A model generated the notes under the pieces. The model was given only the letters and a program-made list of their open reading frames with translations. It did no database searches and was not told the DNA's origin. From the NCBI RefSeq assembly GCF_042427615.1, contig NZ_JBHMEZ010000001.1, positions 248,001-312,000 on the forward strand: a DNA stretch of 64,000 nt. Reading direction: 5' to 3'. Source of the DNA: Formosa undariae. Its GTDB lineage: Bacteria; Bacteroidota; Bacteroidia; Flavobacteriales; Flavobacteriaceae. Below, piece by piece: positions 36,383 to 44,103 of the stretch. Made by a program: the position numbers and the translations under genes. How positions within the stretch are numbered: position 1 is the stretch's first letter; each line of letters opens with the position of its first letter.

Positions 36383-37363
36383 ATGATGGATACCCAGGCT
36401 ATTTTTAATATTAAAACAGAAGCACAGTTTAATGAACACGCATTAAATGTGTTTAACTTTCAGTTTAAAAATAACAGAACCTACAGGTCGTTTTGCGACT
36501 TACTTTACATTCATCCTAGCGATATAAAACACTACAAAGAGATTCCGTTTTTACCAATCGAATTTTTTAAAACTAGAGAGATTTTAAGTTCTACAGAAGC
36601 GGTACAATGTACCTTTTCTAGTAGCGGCACCACTGGAAGCGTAACCAGTAAACATTTAGTTACCGATGTTTCTGTTTACGAAGATAGTTTTAGAAAAGGC
36701 TTTACAGAAGCTTATGGTGACATTGAAGATTATGTGGTTTTAGCCTTGTTGCCATCTTACTTAGAGCGCAACGGCTCCTCTTTAATTTATATGGTTAACG
36801 ATATGATTAACCAATCTGGGCATCCAGAAAGTGGCTTTTATTTAAATAATTTATCGGAATTAGAATCTAAGTTAATTGAATTGGATTCTAGCGGACAAAA
36901 AGTACTTTTAATTGGTGTTTCTTTTGCGTTGTTAGATTTGGTTGAAGCGCATCAGTTTCAATTAAAACACACAATTATCATGGAAACTGGAGGTATGAAA
37001 GGGAGAAGAAAGGAACTTATAAGAACAGAGCTCCACGATATTCTAAAAGCAGGTTTTGGTGTAAATGAAATCCATAGTGAATACGGGATGACAGAACTTT
37101 TAAGTCAAGGCTATTCTAAAGGACATGGTGTTTTTAATTGTCCGCCATGGATGAAAATTTTAACCCGTGATCCAGAAGATGCATTAACAATTCAAACAGA
37201 AGGAAAAACTGGAGGAATTAATGTTATCGATTTGGCAAACATAAATTCTTGTGCTTTTATAGCCACTCAAGATTTAGGAAAAATTACAGGAGATAATGAA
37301 TTTGAAGTGATTGGCCGTTTCGACAATTCTGATATTCGAGGATGTAACTTAATGGCACTTTAA
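36383..37363 (+). CDS. LuxE/PaaK-like acyl-protein synthetase family enzyme
   Basis: 326 residues from ATG 36383 (the next codon is also ATG). The open frame extends to TTG 36302 but that stretch contains a terminator and promoter, so it is excluded. The AMP-forming motif CTFSSSGTTGSVTSKH (P-loop) lies near residue 74, followed by EYGMTELLSQGYS and a C-terminal IGRFDNSDIRGCNLM. The family activates fatty acids or aryl acids as adenylates. The acyl acceptor is unknown; flavobacterial copies are often annotated simply as acyltransferase. Confidence 0.82.
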   Translation: MMDTQAIFNIKTEAQFNEHALNVFNFQFKNNRTYRSFCDLLYIHPSDIKHYKEIPFLPIEFFKTREILSSTEAVQCTFSSSGTTGSVTSKHLVTDVSVYEDSFRKGFTEAYGDIEDYVVLALLPSYLERNGSSLIYMVNDMINQSGHPESGFYLNNLSELESKLIELDSSGQKVLLIGVSFALLDLVEAHQFQLKHTIIMETGGMKGRRKELIRTELHDILKAGFGVNEIHSEYGMTELLSQGYSKGHGVFNCPPWMKILTRDPEDALTIQTEGKTGGINVIDLANINSCAFIATQDLGKITGDNEFEVIGRFDNSDIRGCNLMAL

Positions 37364-37439
37364 GGTATTATTTTCGCACTTAAGACTTTAACACATTTTT
37401 CACAAAACACGCTGAAAGTATATAGATTAAATAACGACT

Positions 37440-37541
37440 ATAAAAGAGCTTCCGAGCTTTAGGAGTAAAGCGAGGATAGTTTTTAATGGTTAGTTGGTTT
37501 TTTTGAAGCCGGATTATTATATAATCCGGCTTCATTATTTT
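37440..37541 (+). ncRNA. Candidate structured RNA or long 3' UTR with terminator
   Basis: Plus strand: a small hairpin GCTTTA-GGAG-TAAAGC (37456-37471), a U-rich single-stranded stretch, then a perfect 13-bp stem GAAGCCGGATTAT/ATAATCCGGCTTC (37505-37533) followed by ATTATTTTT. The T-rich end is on the plus strand, so the hairpin ends plus-strand transcripts, not tyrS. It lies 77-180 bases past the LuxE-like stop. Candidate only. Confidence 0.35.
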
Positions 37542-38845
37542 TAAACCACCTTTACTATATAGGTATTACGCTTTCCTTTATTAATAATGATATAGCTATC
37601 GTTAATTAAATCGTCTGCGCTAATTTTATAATCTTCTTTTACTTTTTCTTTATTTACAGAAACTGCATTTTCTTTTAACGCACGTCTAGCTTCACTATTA
37701 GATGCTAAGAAATTTGTTTTTGCAGCAAGTACAGCAATCATATCGATGTCTTCAAGATCGGCTTTTGTGATTTCTGCCATTGGCACACCTTCAAATACAT
37801 CTAAAAATGTCTTTTCATCTAAAGTTTTAATATCTGCTTTAAACGATTTTGAAAACAAGATATTCGATGCTTTTTCAGCATTTTCAAATTCCTCTTTAGA
37901 ATGTACAAATGTGGTTAACTCTTCAGCTAATTTCTTTTGTAATAATCTTAAATGTGGCGTTTCTTTATGCTCAGCAATTAAAGCCTCAATAGTCGCTTTG
38001 TCTAAAAACGTAAAGATCTTAATATATTTTTCAGCATCTTCATCTGTCGTATTTAACCAAAACTGGTAGAATTTGTATACAGAAGTTTTATCGGCATCTA
38101 ACCACACGTTTCCACCTTCAGTCTTACCAAACTTAGTCCCATCGGCTTTTGTAATTAACGGACAAGTCATCGCATAAGCTTTCGCTTCTACACCAGGATT
38201 CATACGTCTTACTAACTCGGTTCCGGTAGTAATATTTCCCCATTGGTCGCTACCTCCCATTTGCAACACACAGTTGTAGTGTTTATGTAAGTGGTAAAAA
38301 TCGTACCCTTGAATTAATTGGTAAGTAAACTCTGTAAACGACATCCCGATACTTCCTTCTTCTCCAGAAAAACGTTTTTTAACCGAGTCTTTAGCCATCA
38401 TGTAGTTTACGGTAATACGTTTACCAACATCACGAGCGAAATCGATAAAAGAGAAATCTTTCATCCAATCGTAATTATTTACAAGAACTGGCGCATTTTT
38501 AGCAGTCGAATCGAAGTTTAAGAAACGAGACAACACACTTTTAATTCCATCAACATTCTTGGCTAAAGCTACTTCGTCCAATAAATTACGCTCGTCACTT
38601 TTCCCTGAAGGATCTCCAATCATTCCTGTTGCTCCACCAACTAAAGCCATAGGTTTGTGACCCGCTTTTTCTAAATGAACTAAAATAATAATTGGCACTA
38701 AGCTTCCAATATGTAAAGAATCTGAAGTAGGATCGAAGCCAATATAGGCTGTTGTCATTTCTTTCTTTAATTGATCTTCGGTTCCAGGCATGATATCATG
38801 CACTAGACCTCTCCATGTTAATTCTTCAACAAAATTTCCAGTCAT
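37541..38845 (-). CDS. tyrS: Tyrosyl-tRNA synthetase
   Basis: 434 residues, normal for the bacterial TyrRS. The HIGH-like signature is H45-I-G-S (DSLHIGSLVP), and the KMSKS-equivalent is KFGKTEGG. The substrate-binding block YQLIQGYDFYHLHKHYNC and QMGGSDQWGN are conserved. A C-terminal S4 RNA-binding domain (ARRALKENAVSVNKEKV) ends the protein. It charges tRNA-Tyr. A strong -7 element TATCTTTG lies just upstream on the minus strand. Transcribed alone. Confidence 0.97.
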   Translation of the reverse strand: MTGNFVEELTWRGLVHDIMPGTEDQLKKEMTTAYIGFDPTSDSLHIGSLVPIIILVHLEKAGHKPMALVGGATGMIGDPSGKSDERNLLDEVALAKNVDGIKSVLSRFLNFDSTAKNAPVLVNNYDWMKDFSFIDFARDVGKRITVNYMMAKDSVKKRFSGEEGSIGMSFTEFTYQLIQGYDFYHLHKHYNCVLQMGGSDQWGNITTGTELVRRMNPGVEAKAYAMTCPLITKADGTKFGKTEGGNVWLDADKTSVYKFYQFWLNTTDEDAEKYIKIFTFLDKATIEALIAEHKETPHLRLLQKKLAEELTTFVHSKEEFENAEKASNILFSKSFKADIKTLDEKTFLDVFEGVPMAEITKADLEDIDMIAVLAAKTNFLASNSEARRALKENAVSVNKEKVKEDYKISADDLINDSYIIINKGKRNTYIVKVV

Positions 38846-38871
38846 TAGTTCTAAATTTTAATAATCTCCTG

Positions 38872-38879
38872 CAAAGATA
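38872..38879 (-). promoter_or_regulatory. -7 promoter element (TATCTTTG) of tyrS
   Basis: Minus-strand TATCTTTGCA, identical in form to the rpsP promoter, 27 bases before the ATG. Confidence 0.7.
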
Positions 38880-38930
38880 AAAATCGTAGTATAATTACCC
38901 CTATATTAAATAATTCTTTACCTTAGTTTT

Positions 38931-39938
38931 ATGATTTTAGTTACAGGAGGCACAGGACTTGTTGGTTCGCATCTACTTTACAGATTAGCAAGCAACAACG
39001 ATAAAATAAGAGCAATTTACAGATCGGAGGAAAAACTTGATATCGTAAAAAAAGTCTTTTCTTATTATACAGATGAAGTAGACGCCCTTTTTAATCGTAT
39101 TGAATGGATTAAGGCCGACCTACTAAACATTCCTGATTTAACGGAAGCTTTTAAGAAGATTACCCATGTGTATCACAGTGCTGCTTTGGTATCTTTCGAA
39201 CCAGATAAATACTATCTTTTAAAGCAGACTAACACGTTAGGCACAGCCAATATTGTAAATTTATGTTTATCAAATAACATCGAGAAGTTATGCTATGTAA
39301 GTTCTGTTGCTACTTTAGGAAAATCGTTAACTAATGCCCCGATTGCTGAAGACACCTTTTGGAACCCTGAAGAGGACAACAACGTGTATGCGATTACTAA
39401 ATATGGCGCAGAAATGGAAGTCTGGCGAGGTACTCAGGAAGGATTGGATGCTGTTATTGTAAATCCTGGTGTTATTTTAGGCGGTGGTATTTGGAACCAT
39501 GGCACAGGAAATTTATTTAAACGCGTAGCTAAAGGCTCTAAATATTATACAAACGGAGTTACTGGTTTTGTTGCTGTTCAAGATGTTGTGAATATCATGA
39601 TACTATTAATGGATTCTGAAATTAAAAACGAAAGTTATATTTTAGTTTCAGAGCATTGGAGTTTCAAACAGTTTCTACAACGTATTGCAACACATTTAAG
39701 CGTGGCTTTACCTAAAAAAGAAATACAACCTTGGCAAGCAGAATTGGGTTGGAGATTAGATTGGTTACGCAACAAAATCACAGGAAAAAATCGTTTTTTA
39801 AGCAAGCAAATGGCGCAAACTATAAATTCTAAGTCCGTGTATAGCAATAGCAAAATCACATCGCTATTACAGTACAATTGGACACCTATAGAAGCGAGTA
39901 TCCAAACCGTCTCAAAACAATTTAAAACCGATAATTAA
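38931..39938 (+). CDS. NAD(P)-dependent epimerase/dihydroflavonol-reductase-like (extended SDR)
   Basis: 335 residues. Rossmann GGTGLVGSHLLYRL (residues 6-19) at the N-terminus, the SDR catalytic Tyr/Lys as Y-A-I-T-K (NNVYAITKYGAEMEVW), and VNPGVILGGGIWNHGTG typical of dihydroflavonol-4-reductase-like extended SDRs. No signal peptide. Substrate unknown: a sugar nucleotide, sterol or other hydroxy compound. It is divergent from tyrS and overlaps the DUF4296 lipoprotein gene by 4 bases at the 3' end. Confidence 0.87.
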   Translation: MILVTGGTGLVGSHLLYRLASNNDKIRAIYRSEEKLDIVKKVFSYYTDEVDALFNRIEWIKADLLNIPDLTEAFKKITHVYHSAALVSFEPDKYYLLKQTNTLGTANIVNLCLSNNIEKLCYVSSVATLGKSLTNAPIAEDTFWNPEEDNNVYAITKYGAEMEVWRGTQEGLDAVIVNPGVILGGGIWNHGTGNLFKRVAKGSKYYTNGVTGFVAVQDVVNIMILLMDSEIKNESYILVSEHWSFKQFLQRIATHLSVALPKKEIQPWQAELGWRLDWLRNKITGKNRFLSKQMAQTINSKSVYSNSKITSLLQYNWTPIEASIQTVSKQFKTDN

Positions 39939-40414
39939 TTCTTTTTTCTTGAAGAACTCAAACTATCTAATACGGCGATTGTATCTGCTTTCGTTTTATG
40001 CAGTTTAAGTGAATCCAATGGTTGTTTTGCTAGAGAATCTTTAATTCGCTTATTTTCGTCTATCAATTCTTTCTCTTTGGTATAAAAGTCTTTAAGCTTT
40101 GTTAGGCTATCATTCACAATCTGATAAATACCTTCATATTCTTTAATATGATATGAATAATACGCACTACTTTGTACAAGCTGAAGACTATCTATATTGT
40201 ATTTATCGTAGATTAAGGTTTGCAATGAGACATCATTTTTATCTAACACATTCTTATCCACACCTCTACTCGAAGTTAACAGACTCATGTCTAGAATAAC
40301 ATTAACCATCTTGTCTTTCGGAATCAGATCTTTTGGCTGATCTGGTTTCTTAACTTGATGACAAGACGTTATACTAAGAAGTATTACTAAAAGTGCTAAA
40401 ATTAAACGGTTCAT
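39935..40414 (-). CDS. DUF4296 lipoprotein
   Basis: 159 residues. Lipoprotein signal MNRLILALLVILLSITSC with C18. After a short linker comes the DUF4296 pattern IPKDKMVNVILDMSLLTSS, then a helical, Lys/Asp-rich C-terminus with possible coiled coil (KDFYTKEKELIDENKRIKD). No function is established for this Bacteroidota-specific family. Its ATG overlaps the pyrC stop by 4 bases (ATGA), so it is translationally coupled to dihydroorotase, a common order in Flavobacteriaceae. Confidence 0.88.
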   Translation of the reverse strand: MNRLILALLVILLSITSCHQVKKPDQPKDLIPKDKMVNVILDMSLLTSSRGVDKNVLDKNDVSLQTLIYDKYNIDSLQLVQSSAYYSYHIKEYEGIYQIVNDSLTKLKDFYTKEKELIDENKRIKDSLAKQPLDSLKLHKTKADTIAVLDSLSSSRKKN

Positions 40415-41757
40415 CTGTTAAAAGTTAGACGTTTTGCAGCTTTAACATCATTAAATTTAAAATTCTGATATACTAATTCACCATTTAAAAAGGTGTGTGT
40501 AATCCGTGATTTAAAAGTTGTCCCTTCGAACGGTGACCACTGACATTTGTATAAAATATTTTCTTTAGTAACAGTCCAAGGATTATTTAAATCGACTAAA
40601 ACTAAATCGGCGTAATACCCTACTTTTATAAATCCACGTTTTTCAACCTGGAATAAAATAGCCGGATTGTGACACATTTTCTCCACAACCTTTTCTATTG
40701 ATATTTTACCACGGTGATGCATTTCTAACATGGCAGGCAACGCATGTTGCACTAAAGGCCCTCCAGAAGGTGCTTGCGTGTAAATATTTTGCTTTTCCTC
40801 TAACGTATGTGGTGCGTGGTCTGTTGCCACAACATCTATACGTCCATCTAAAAGCGCTTTCCAAAGCTGATCTTGATCTTTTTCTGTTTTCACAGCTGGA
40901 TTCCATTTTATAAATGTTCCCTTTTTCTCGTAATCGGCATCGGTAAACCATAAATGATGAATACAAACTTCTGCCGTAATTTTCTTATCCTTTAATGGTA
41001 TTTTGTTAGAAAACAGATTTGTTTCTTTTCCTGTAGATAAATGAAACACGTGTAAACGCGCTCCTGTTTTCTTTGCTAATTCGATCGCTTTAGACGATGA
41101 CAAATAGCAGGCTTCTTCACTTCTAATTTCTGGGTGATATTTAATAGGAATATCGTCACCATATTTCTCTTTAAAAGTCTCTAAATTAGCGCTAATAGTT
41201 CCTTCATCCTCACAATGAACAGCTATTAACATTTTCACTTTAGAAAATATCTCTTCTAAAACTTTAGGGTTATCCACCAACATATTTCCTGTAGACGAGC
41301 CTAAGAATAATTTTAATGCCGCTACAGTTTTAGTATCAACTTTTAAAATCTCCTCTAAATTATCGTTTGTTCCTCCAAACATAAACGAATAATTTGCATA
41401 AGATGTTTCGGCAGCAATAGCGAATTTCTCTTCTAGTTTTTCTATAGTCGTTGTTTGCGGTATTGTATTAGGCATTTCTATAAACGACGTAATACCACCA
41501 GCAATTGCGGCTCTAGATTCTGTTTCGATATTAGCTTTATCGGTTAATCCAGGTTCTCTAAAATGCACTTGATCGTCTATTACGCCAGGTAACACATATT
41601 TCCCTTCTGCATCAAAAACTTGTACATTTGAAGATTTTGCACTTATTGACTCGCCAACTTCTTTAATAAAATCGCCTTCAATTAAAATATCACCTTCAAA
41701 AATACTGCCTTCATTTACAATCTTGGCATTCTTAATTAGTACTTGTTTTGGTTGCAT
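40411..41757 (-). CDS. pyrC: Dihydroorotase (amidohydrolase superfamily)
   Basis: 448 residues, type I dihydroorotase length. The first metal motif reads D-D-Q-V-H-F-R-E-P-G, where the usual first His of HxH is Gln. Later ligands are seen: lysine in ALKLFLGSSTG, His in IAVHCEDEG, His in ARLHVFHLST, and Asp in VATDHAPHT. It closes carbamoyl-aspartate to dihydroorotate in pyrimidine synthesis. Bacteroidota enzymes generally carry this variant, as far as I recall. In operon with the mannosyltransferase upstream (13 bases) and DUF4296 downstream. Confidence 0.9.
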   Translation of the reverse strand: MQPKQVLIKNAKIVNEGSIFEGDILIEGDFIKEVGESISAKSSNVQVFDAEGKYVLPGVIDDQVHFREPGLTDKANIETESRAAIAGGITSFIEMPNTIPQTTTIEKLEEKFAIAAETSYANYSFMFGGTNDNLEEILKVDTKTVAALKLFLGSSTGNMLVDNPKVLEEIFSKVKMLIAVHCEDEGTISANLETFKEKYGDDIPIKYHPEIRSEEACYLSSSKAIELAKKTGARLHVFHLSTGKETNLFSNKIPLKDKKITAEVCIHHLWFTDADYEKKGTFIKWNPAVKTEKDQDQLWKALLDGRIDVVATDHAPHTLEEKQNIYTQAPSGGPLVQHALPAMLEMHHRGKISIEKVVEKMCHNPAILFQVEKRGFIKVGYYADLVLVDLNNPWTVTKENILYKCQWSPFEGTTFKSRITHTFLNGELVYQNFKFNDVKAAKRLTFNR

Positions 41758-41770
41758 AATGTTACTGTCT

Positions 41771-42487
41771 TTAAAATATACTTTTCAACTTCATCGTTAT
41801 TACTCCGAAAATGGCTTCCGAAATAATGCCTGAACTTAATTTAGATTCTCCTTTTGTTCTGTCGGTAAAAATGACAGGAACTTCTTCAATTTTAAACTTT
41901 TTAATGTACGCCTTAAATTTCATTTCAATCTGAAAGGCATACCCCACAAACTTAATTTTATCTAGATCTATAGTTTCTAGAACCTCACGTTTATAACATA
42001 CAAAGCCTGCTGTGGTATCGTGAATATTCATTCCCGTAATAACCTGTACGTATTTAGATGCCATATAAGACATCAATACACGATTCATGGGCCAATTTAC
42101 TACATTTACGCCTTTTACATAGCGTGATCCGATAGATAAATCTGCACCTTCTTTAGCACATGCATTATACAAGCGCACTAAATCTATAGGATTATGAGAA
42201 AAATCTGCATCCATTTCAAAGATAAATAGATAATGCTGTTTTAAGCACCATTTAAATCCATGAATATAAGCAGTTCCTAAACCAGATTTGCCTTGCCTAA
42301 TTTCTAAAAATAAACGTCCAGGAAACTCTTTCTGTAATTCTTTTACTTTTAAAGCTGTTAAATCTGGCGAATTATCATCGACAACCAGAACATCAAATTC
42401 CTTTTCTTGTGAAAACACAGCTCTGATTATGGCTTCGATATTTTCAATCTCGTTATACGTAGGGATAATGACTATAGAGTCTCTCAC
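41771..42487 (-). CDS. Polyprenol monophosphomannose synthase (GT2)
   Basis: 238 residues starting at GTG 42485-42487. GT2 family: IVIIPTYNEIENIEAII at the N-terminus, DVLVVDDNSPD (nucleotide site), FEMDADFSHNP (DxD), IGSRYVKG, and the DPM1-type end FTDRTKGESKLS. It would transfer mannose (or glucose) from the nucleotide sugar to polyprenyl phosphate at the inner membrane for envelope glycan assembly. No C-terminal membrane domain, as for the short DPM1 type. First gene before pyrC; a -7 element TACATTTG is at 42508-42515. Confidence 0.9.
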   Translation of the reverse strand: MRDSIVIIPTYNEIENIEAIIRAVFSQEKEFDVLVVDDNSPDLTALKVKELQKEFPGRLFLEIRQGKSGLGTAYIHGFKWCLKQHYLFIFEMDADFSHNPIDLVRLYNACAKEGADLSIGSRYVKGVNVVNWPMNRVLMSYMASKYVQVITGMNIHDTTAGFVCYKREVLETIDLDKIKFVGYAFQIEMKFKAYIKKFKIEEVPVIFTDRTKGESKLSSGIISEAIFGVITMKLKSIF

Positions 42488-42507
42488 TTAAAATTGCTAT
42501 TAAGTTT

Positions 42508-42515
42508 ACAAATGT
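42508..42515 (-). promoter_or_regulatory. -7 promoter element (TACATTTG) of the mannosyltransferase-pyrC-DUF4296 run
   Basis: Minus-strand TACATTTG matches TAnnTTTG, 20 bases before the GTG start. Confidence 0.5.
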
Positions 42516-42595
42516 ACATTATTTCACAATTTCTTTTTTTTAAATATTCCTTAATAATTGAATGTGGCTACAATTATTTTAAATAATTTTGGCAG

Positions 42596-43243
42596 ATGCT
42601 TCGAGAAGTTACATACAACGAAATGTTTACCATCTTAATTATGGTTGGACTAATATCTATAACCATAGCTAAAGTTGCATTTACAAACAGATTCAACGAT
42701 TTTGCTGGTATTTTAACGCATTCGAAATATTTAAATATTTATTCTCGAGATCAAAAAACACTCGACTGGTTTGATTCCTTACTCTTTTTAAATTTTATTA
42801 TTTCTACAGCAATTTTCATTTTCATTTGCTACAAGTCATTAGTCGACGATATTAAAATAGGTCCTGATATTATGCCTAGATTTATTTTAGGTATTGGTGT
42901 GTTTTTAATTATAAAAGCACTTTTCGAACGCTTGGTAGCAAATCTTTTTAATATAGATGATGTGATAGATAATTACATCTTTCAGAAAACGAGTTATAAA
43001 AACTTCTATGGGATCTTACTTATACCGGTAAATGCATTTTTGATTTACGGTTTAACGCCTTCAAAAACAATTTTATATATTATTCTACCGCTTTTATTCA
43101 CCGTTTTAATAATAAGTTTAGGAACATCATTAAAACGTTATCAAAAATTAATAAAACCGAACCTTTTTTATTTTATTTTGTATCTTTGCACTCTCGAAAT
43201 CGCCCCCTATGTATTTTTGTACAAATTTGTTACACTTTACTAG
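42596..43243 (+). CDS. DUF4271 membrane protein
   Basis: 215 residues with six or so hydrophobic helices. The N-terminal pattern NEMFTILIMVG, then FTNRFNDFAGIL and SKYLNIYSRDQKTLDWFDSLLFLNF, is characteristic of DUF4271, found in Bacteroidota. Function unknown. A TAATTTTG box at 42584-42591 abuts the start codon and, if real, would give an almost leaderless mRNA. The start is kept because the N-terminus matches the family as I remember it. The hemD gene follows by 18-24 bases, a conserved pairing. Confidence 0.87.
   Translation: MLREVTYNEMFTILIMVGLISITIAKVAFTNRFNDFAGILTHSKYLNIYSRDQKTLDWFDSLLFLNFIISTAIFIFICYKSLVDDIKIGPDIMPRFILGIGVFLIIKALFERLVANLFNIDDVIDNYIFQKTSYKNFYGILLIPVNAFLIYGLTPSKTILYIILPLLFTVLIISLGTSLKRYQKLIKPNLFYFILYLCTLEIAPYVFLYKFVTLY
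43181..43188 (+). promoter_or_regulatory. Internal -7 element (TATCTTTG) upstream of hemD
   Basis: TATCTTTGCA, same form as the rpsP and tyrS promoters, lies within the last 60 bases of the DUF4271 gene. It may give hemD its own transcription with a ~75-base leader. Confidence 0.45.
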
Positions 43244-43267
43244 AGGTCACCTTAATTAAAAGTGCAT

Positions 43268-44017
43268 ATGAAAGTGAAAACAATTTTAGTCTCTCAACCA
43301 GAACCTAAAATAGAAAATTCCCCATATTTTGATCTTCAAGAAAAGCAAAAAGTAAAAATTGATTTCCGTCCTTTTATTCATGTAGAAGGGTTACCAGCAA
43401 AAGAAATTAGACAGCAAAAAGTAGACCTAAATAACTACACTGCCATTATTTTAACTAGCCGTAATGCAGTAGATCACTTTTTTAGAGTTGCTGAAGAAAT
43501 GCGTTTTAAAGTTCCAGATTCTTTGAAATATTTCTGCCAATCTGAAGCTGTAGCATATTATCTTCAAAAATACGTGGTTTACAGAAAACGAAAAATTTAC
43601 GTTGGTAAACGTACATTTTCAGAACTAACGCCTTTAATTAAAAAATATAAAGACGAAAAGTTCTTACTTCCAGCCTCGGATAAATTGAAAGATGAAATTC
43701 CAGAAATTTTAAACGGATTAGGTATTAACTGGAAAGAAGCTGTATTTTATAAAACTGTAATTAGTGATTTATCGGATTTAGCCGATGTTTCTTATGACGT
43801 TTTAGTTTTCTTTAGCCCATCGGGTATCGAATCTTTATTTCATAATTTTCCAGAATTTAAGCAAAACGAAACACGAATTGCTGTATTTGGAAACACTACA
43901 GTTAAAGCTGTTGAAGAAAAAGGATTACGTGTAGATATATCTGCACCAACACCTCAAACGCCTTCAATGACTATGGCTTTAGACAAGTATATAGAAAAGG
44001 TAAACAAAGGAAAATAA
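43268..44017 (+). CDS. hemD: Uroporphyrinogen-III synthase
   Basis: 249 residues from ATG 43268 (a GTG two codons earlier is also open). Two-domain HemD fold: first domain with YTAIILTSRNAVDHFF, second with YDVLVFFSPSGIESLFHNF and RIAVFGNTTVKAVEEKG, the usual S/T-rich and G-N-T-T-x-K signatures. It closes hydroxymethylbilane to uroporphyrinogen III in heme and siroheme synthesis. Identity is low across this family, so the assignment rests on these motifs and the DUF4271 neighbourhood. A terminator follows at 44036-44074. Confidence 0.87.
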   Translation: MKVKTILVSQPEPKIENSPYFDLQEKQKVKIDFRPFIHVEGLPAKEIRQQKVDLNNYTAIILTSRNAVDHFFRVAEEMRFKVPDSLKYFCQSEAVAYYLQKYVVYRKRKIYVGKRTFSELTPLIKKYKDEKFLLPASDKLKDEIPEILNGLGINWKEAVFYKTVISDLSDLADVSYDVLVFFSPSGIESLFHNFPEFKQNETRIAVFGNTTVKAVEEKGLRVDISAPTPQTPSMTMALDKYIEKVNKGK

Positions 44018-44035
44018 ACAACTGTTTATTACACA

Positions 44036-44074
44036 TACAAAAAGGCGATTCAAAAAATTGAATCGCCTTTTTTT
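44036..44074. terminator. Terminator downstream of hemD, bidirectional
   Basis: AAAGGCGATTCAA, loop AAAA, TTGAATCGCCTTT, then seven T on the plus strand and A-rich on the other side. It separates the convergent hemD and pckA genes. The GGCGATTC stem recurs at 63335-63370. Confidence 0.9.
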
Positions 44075-44103
44075 GGTTTAAAAATAAATTGGTTTGTTAT
44101 TTA

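Noticed and set aside
37505..37533. Terminator of tyrS
   Set aside because: On the minus strand the hairpin is followed by A residues rather than U, so its orientation fits the plus strand.
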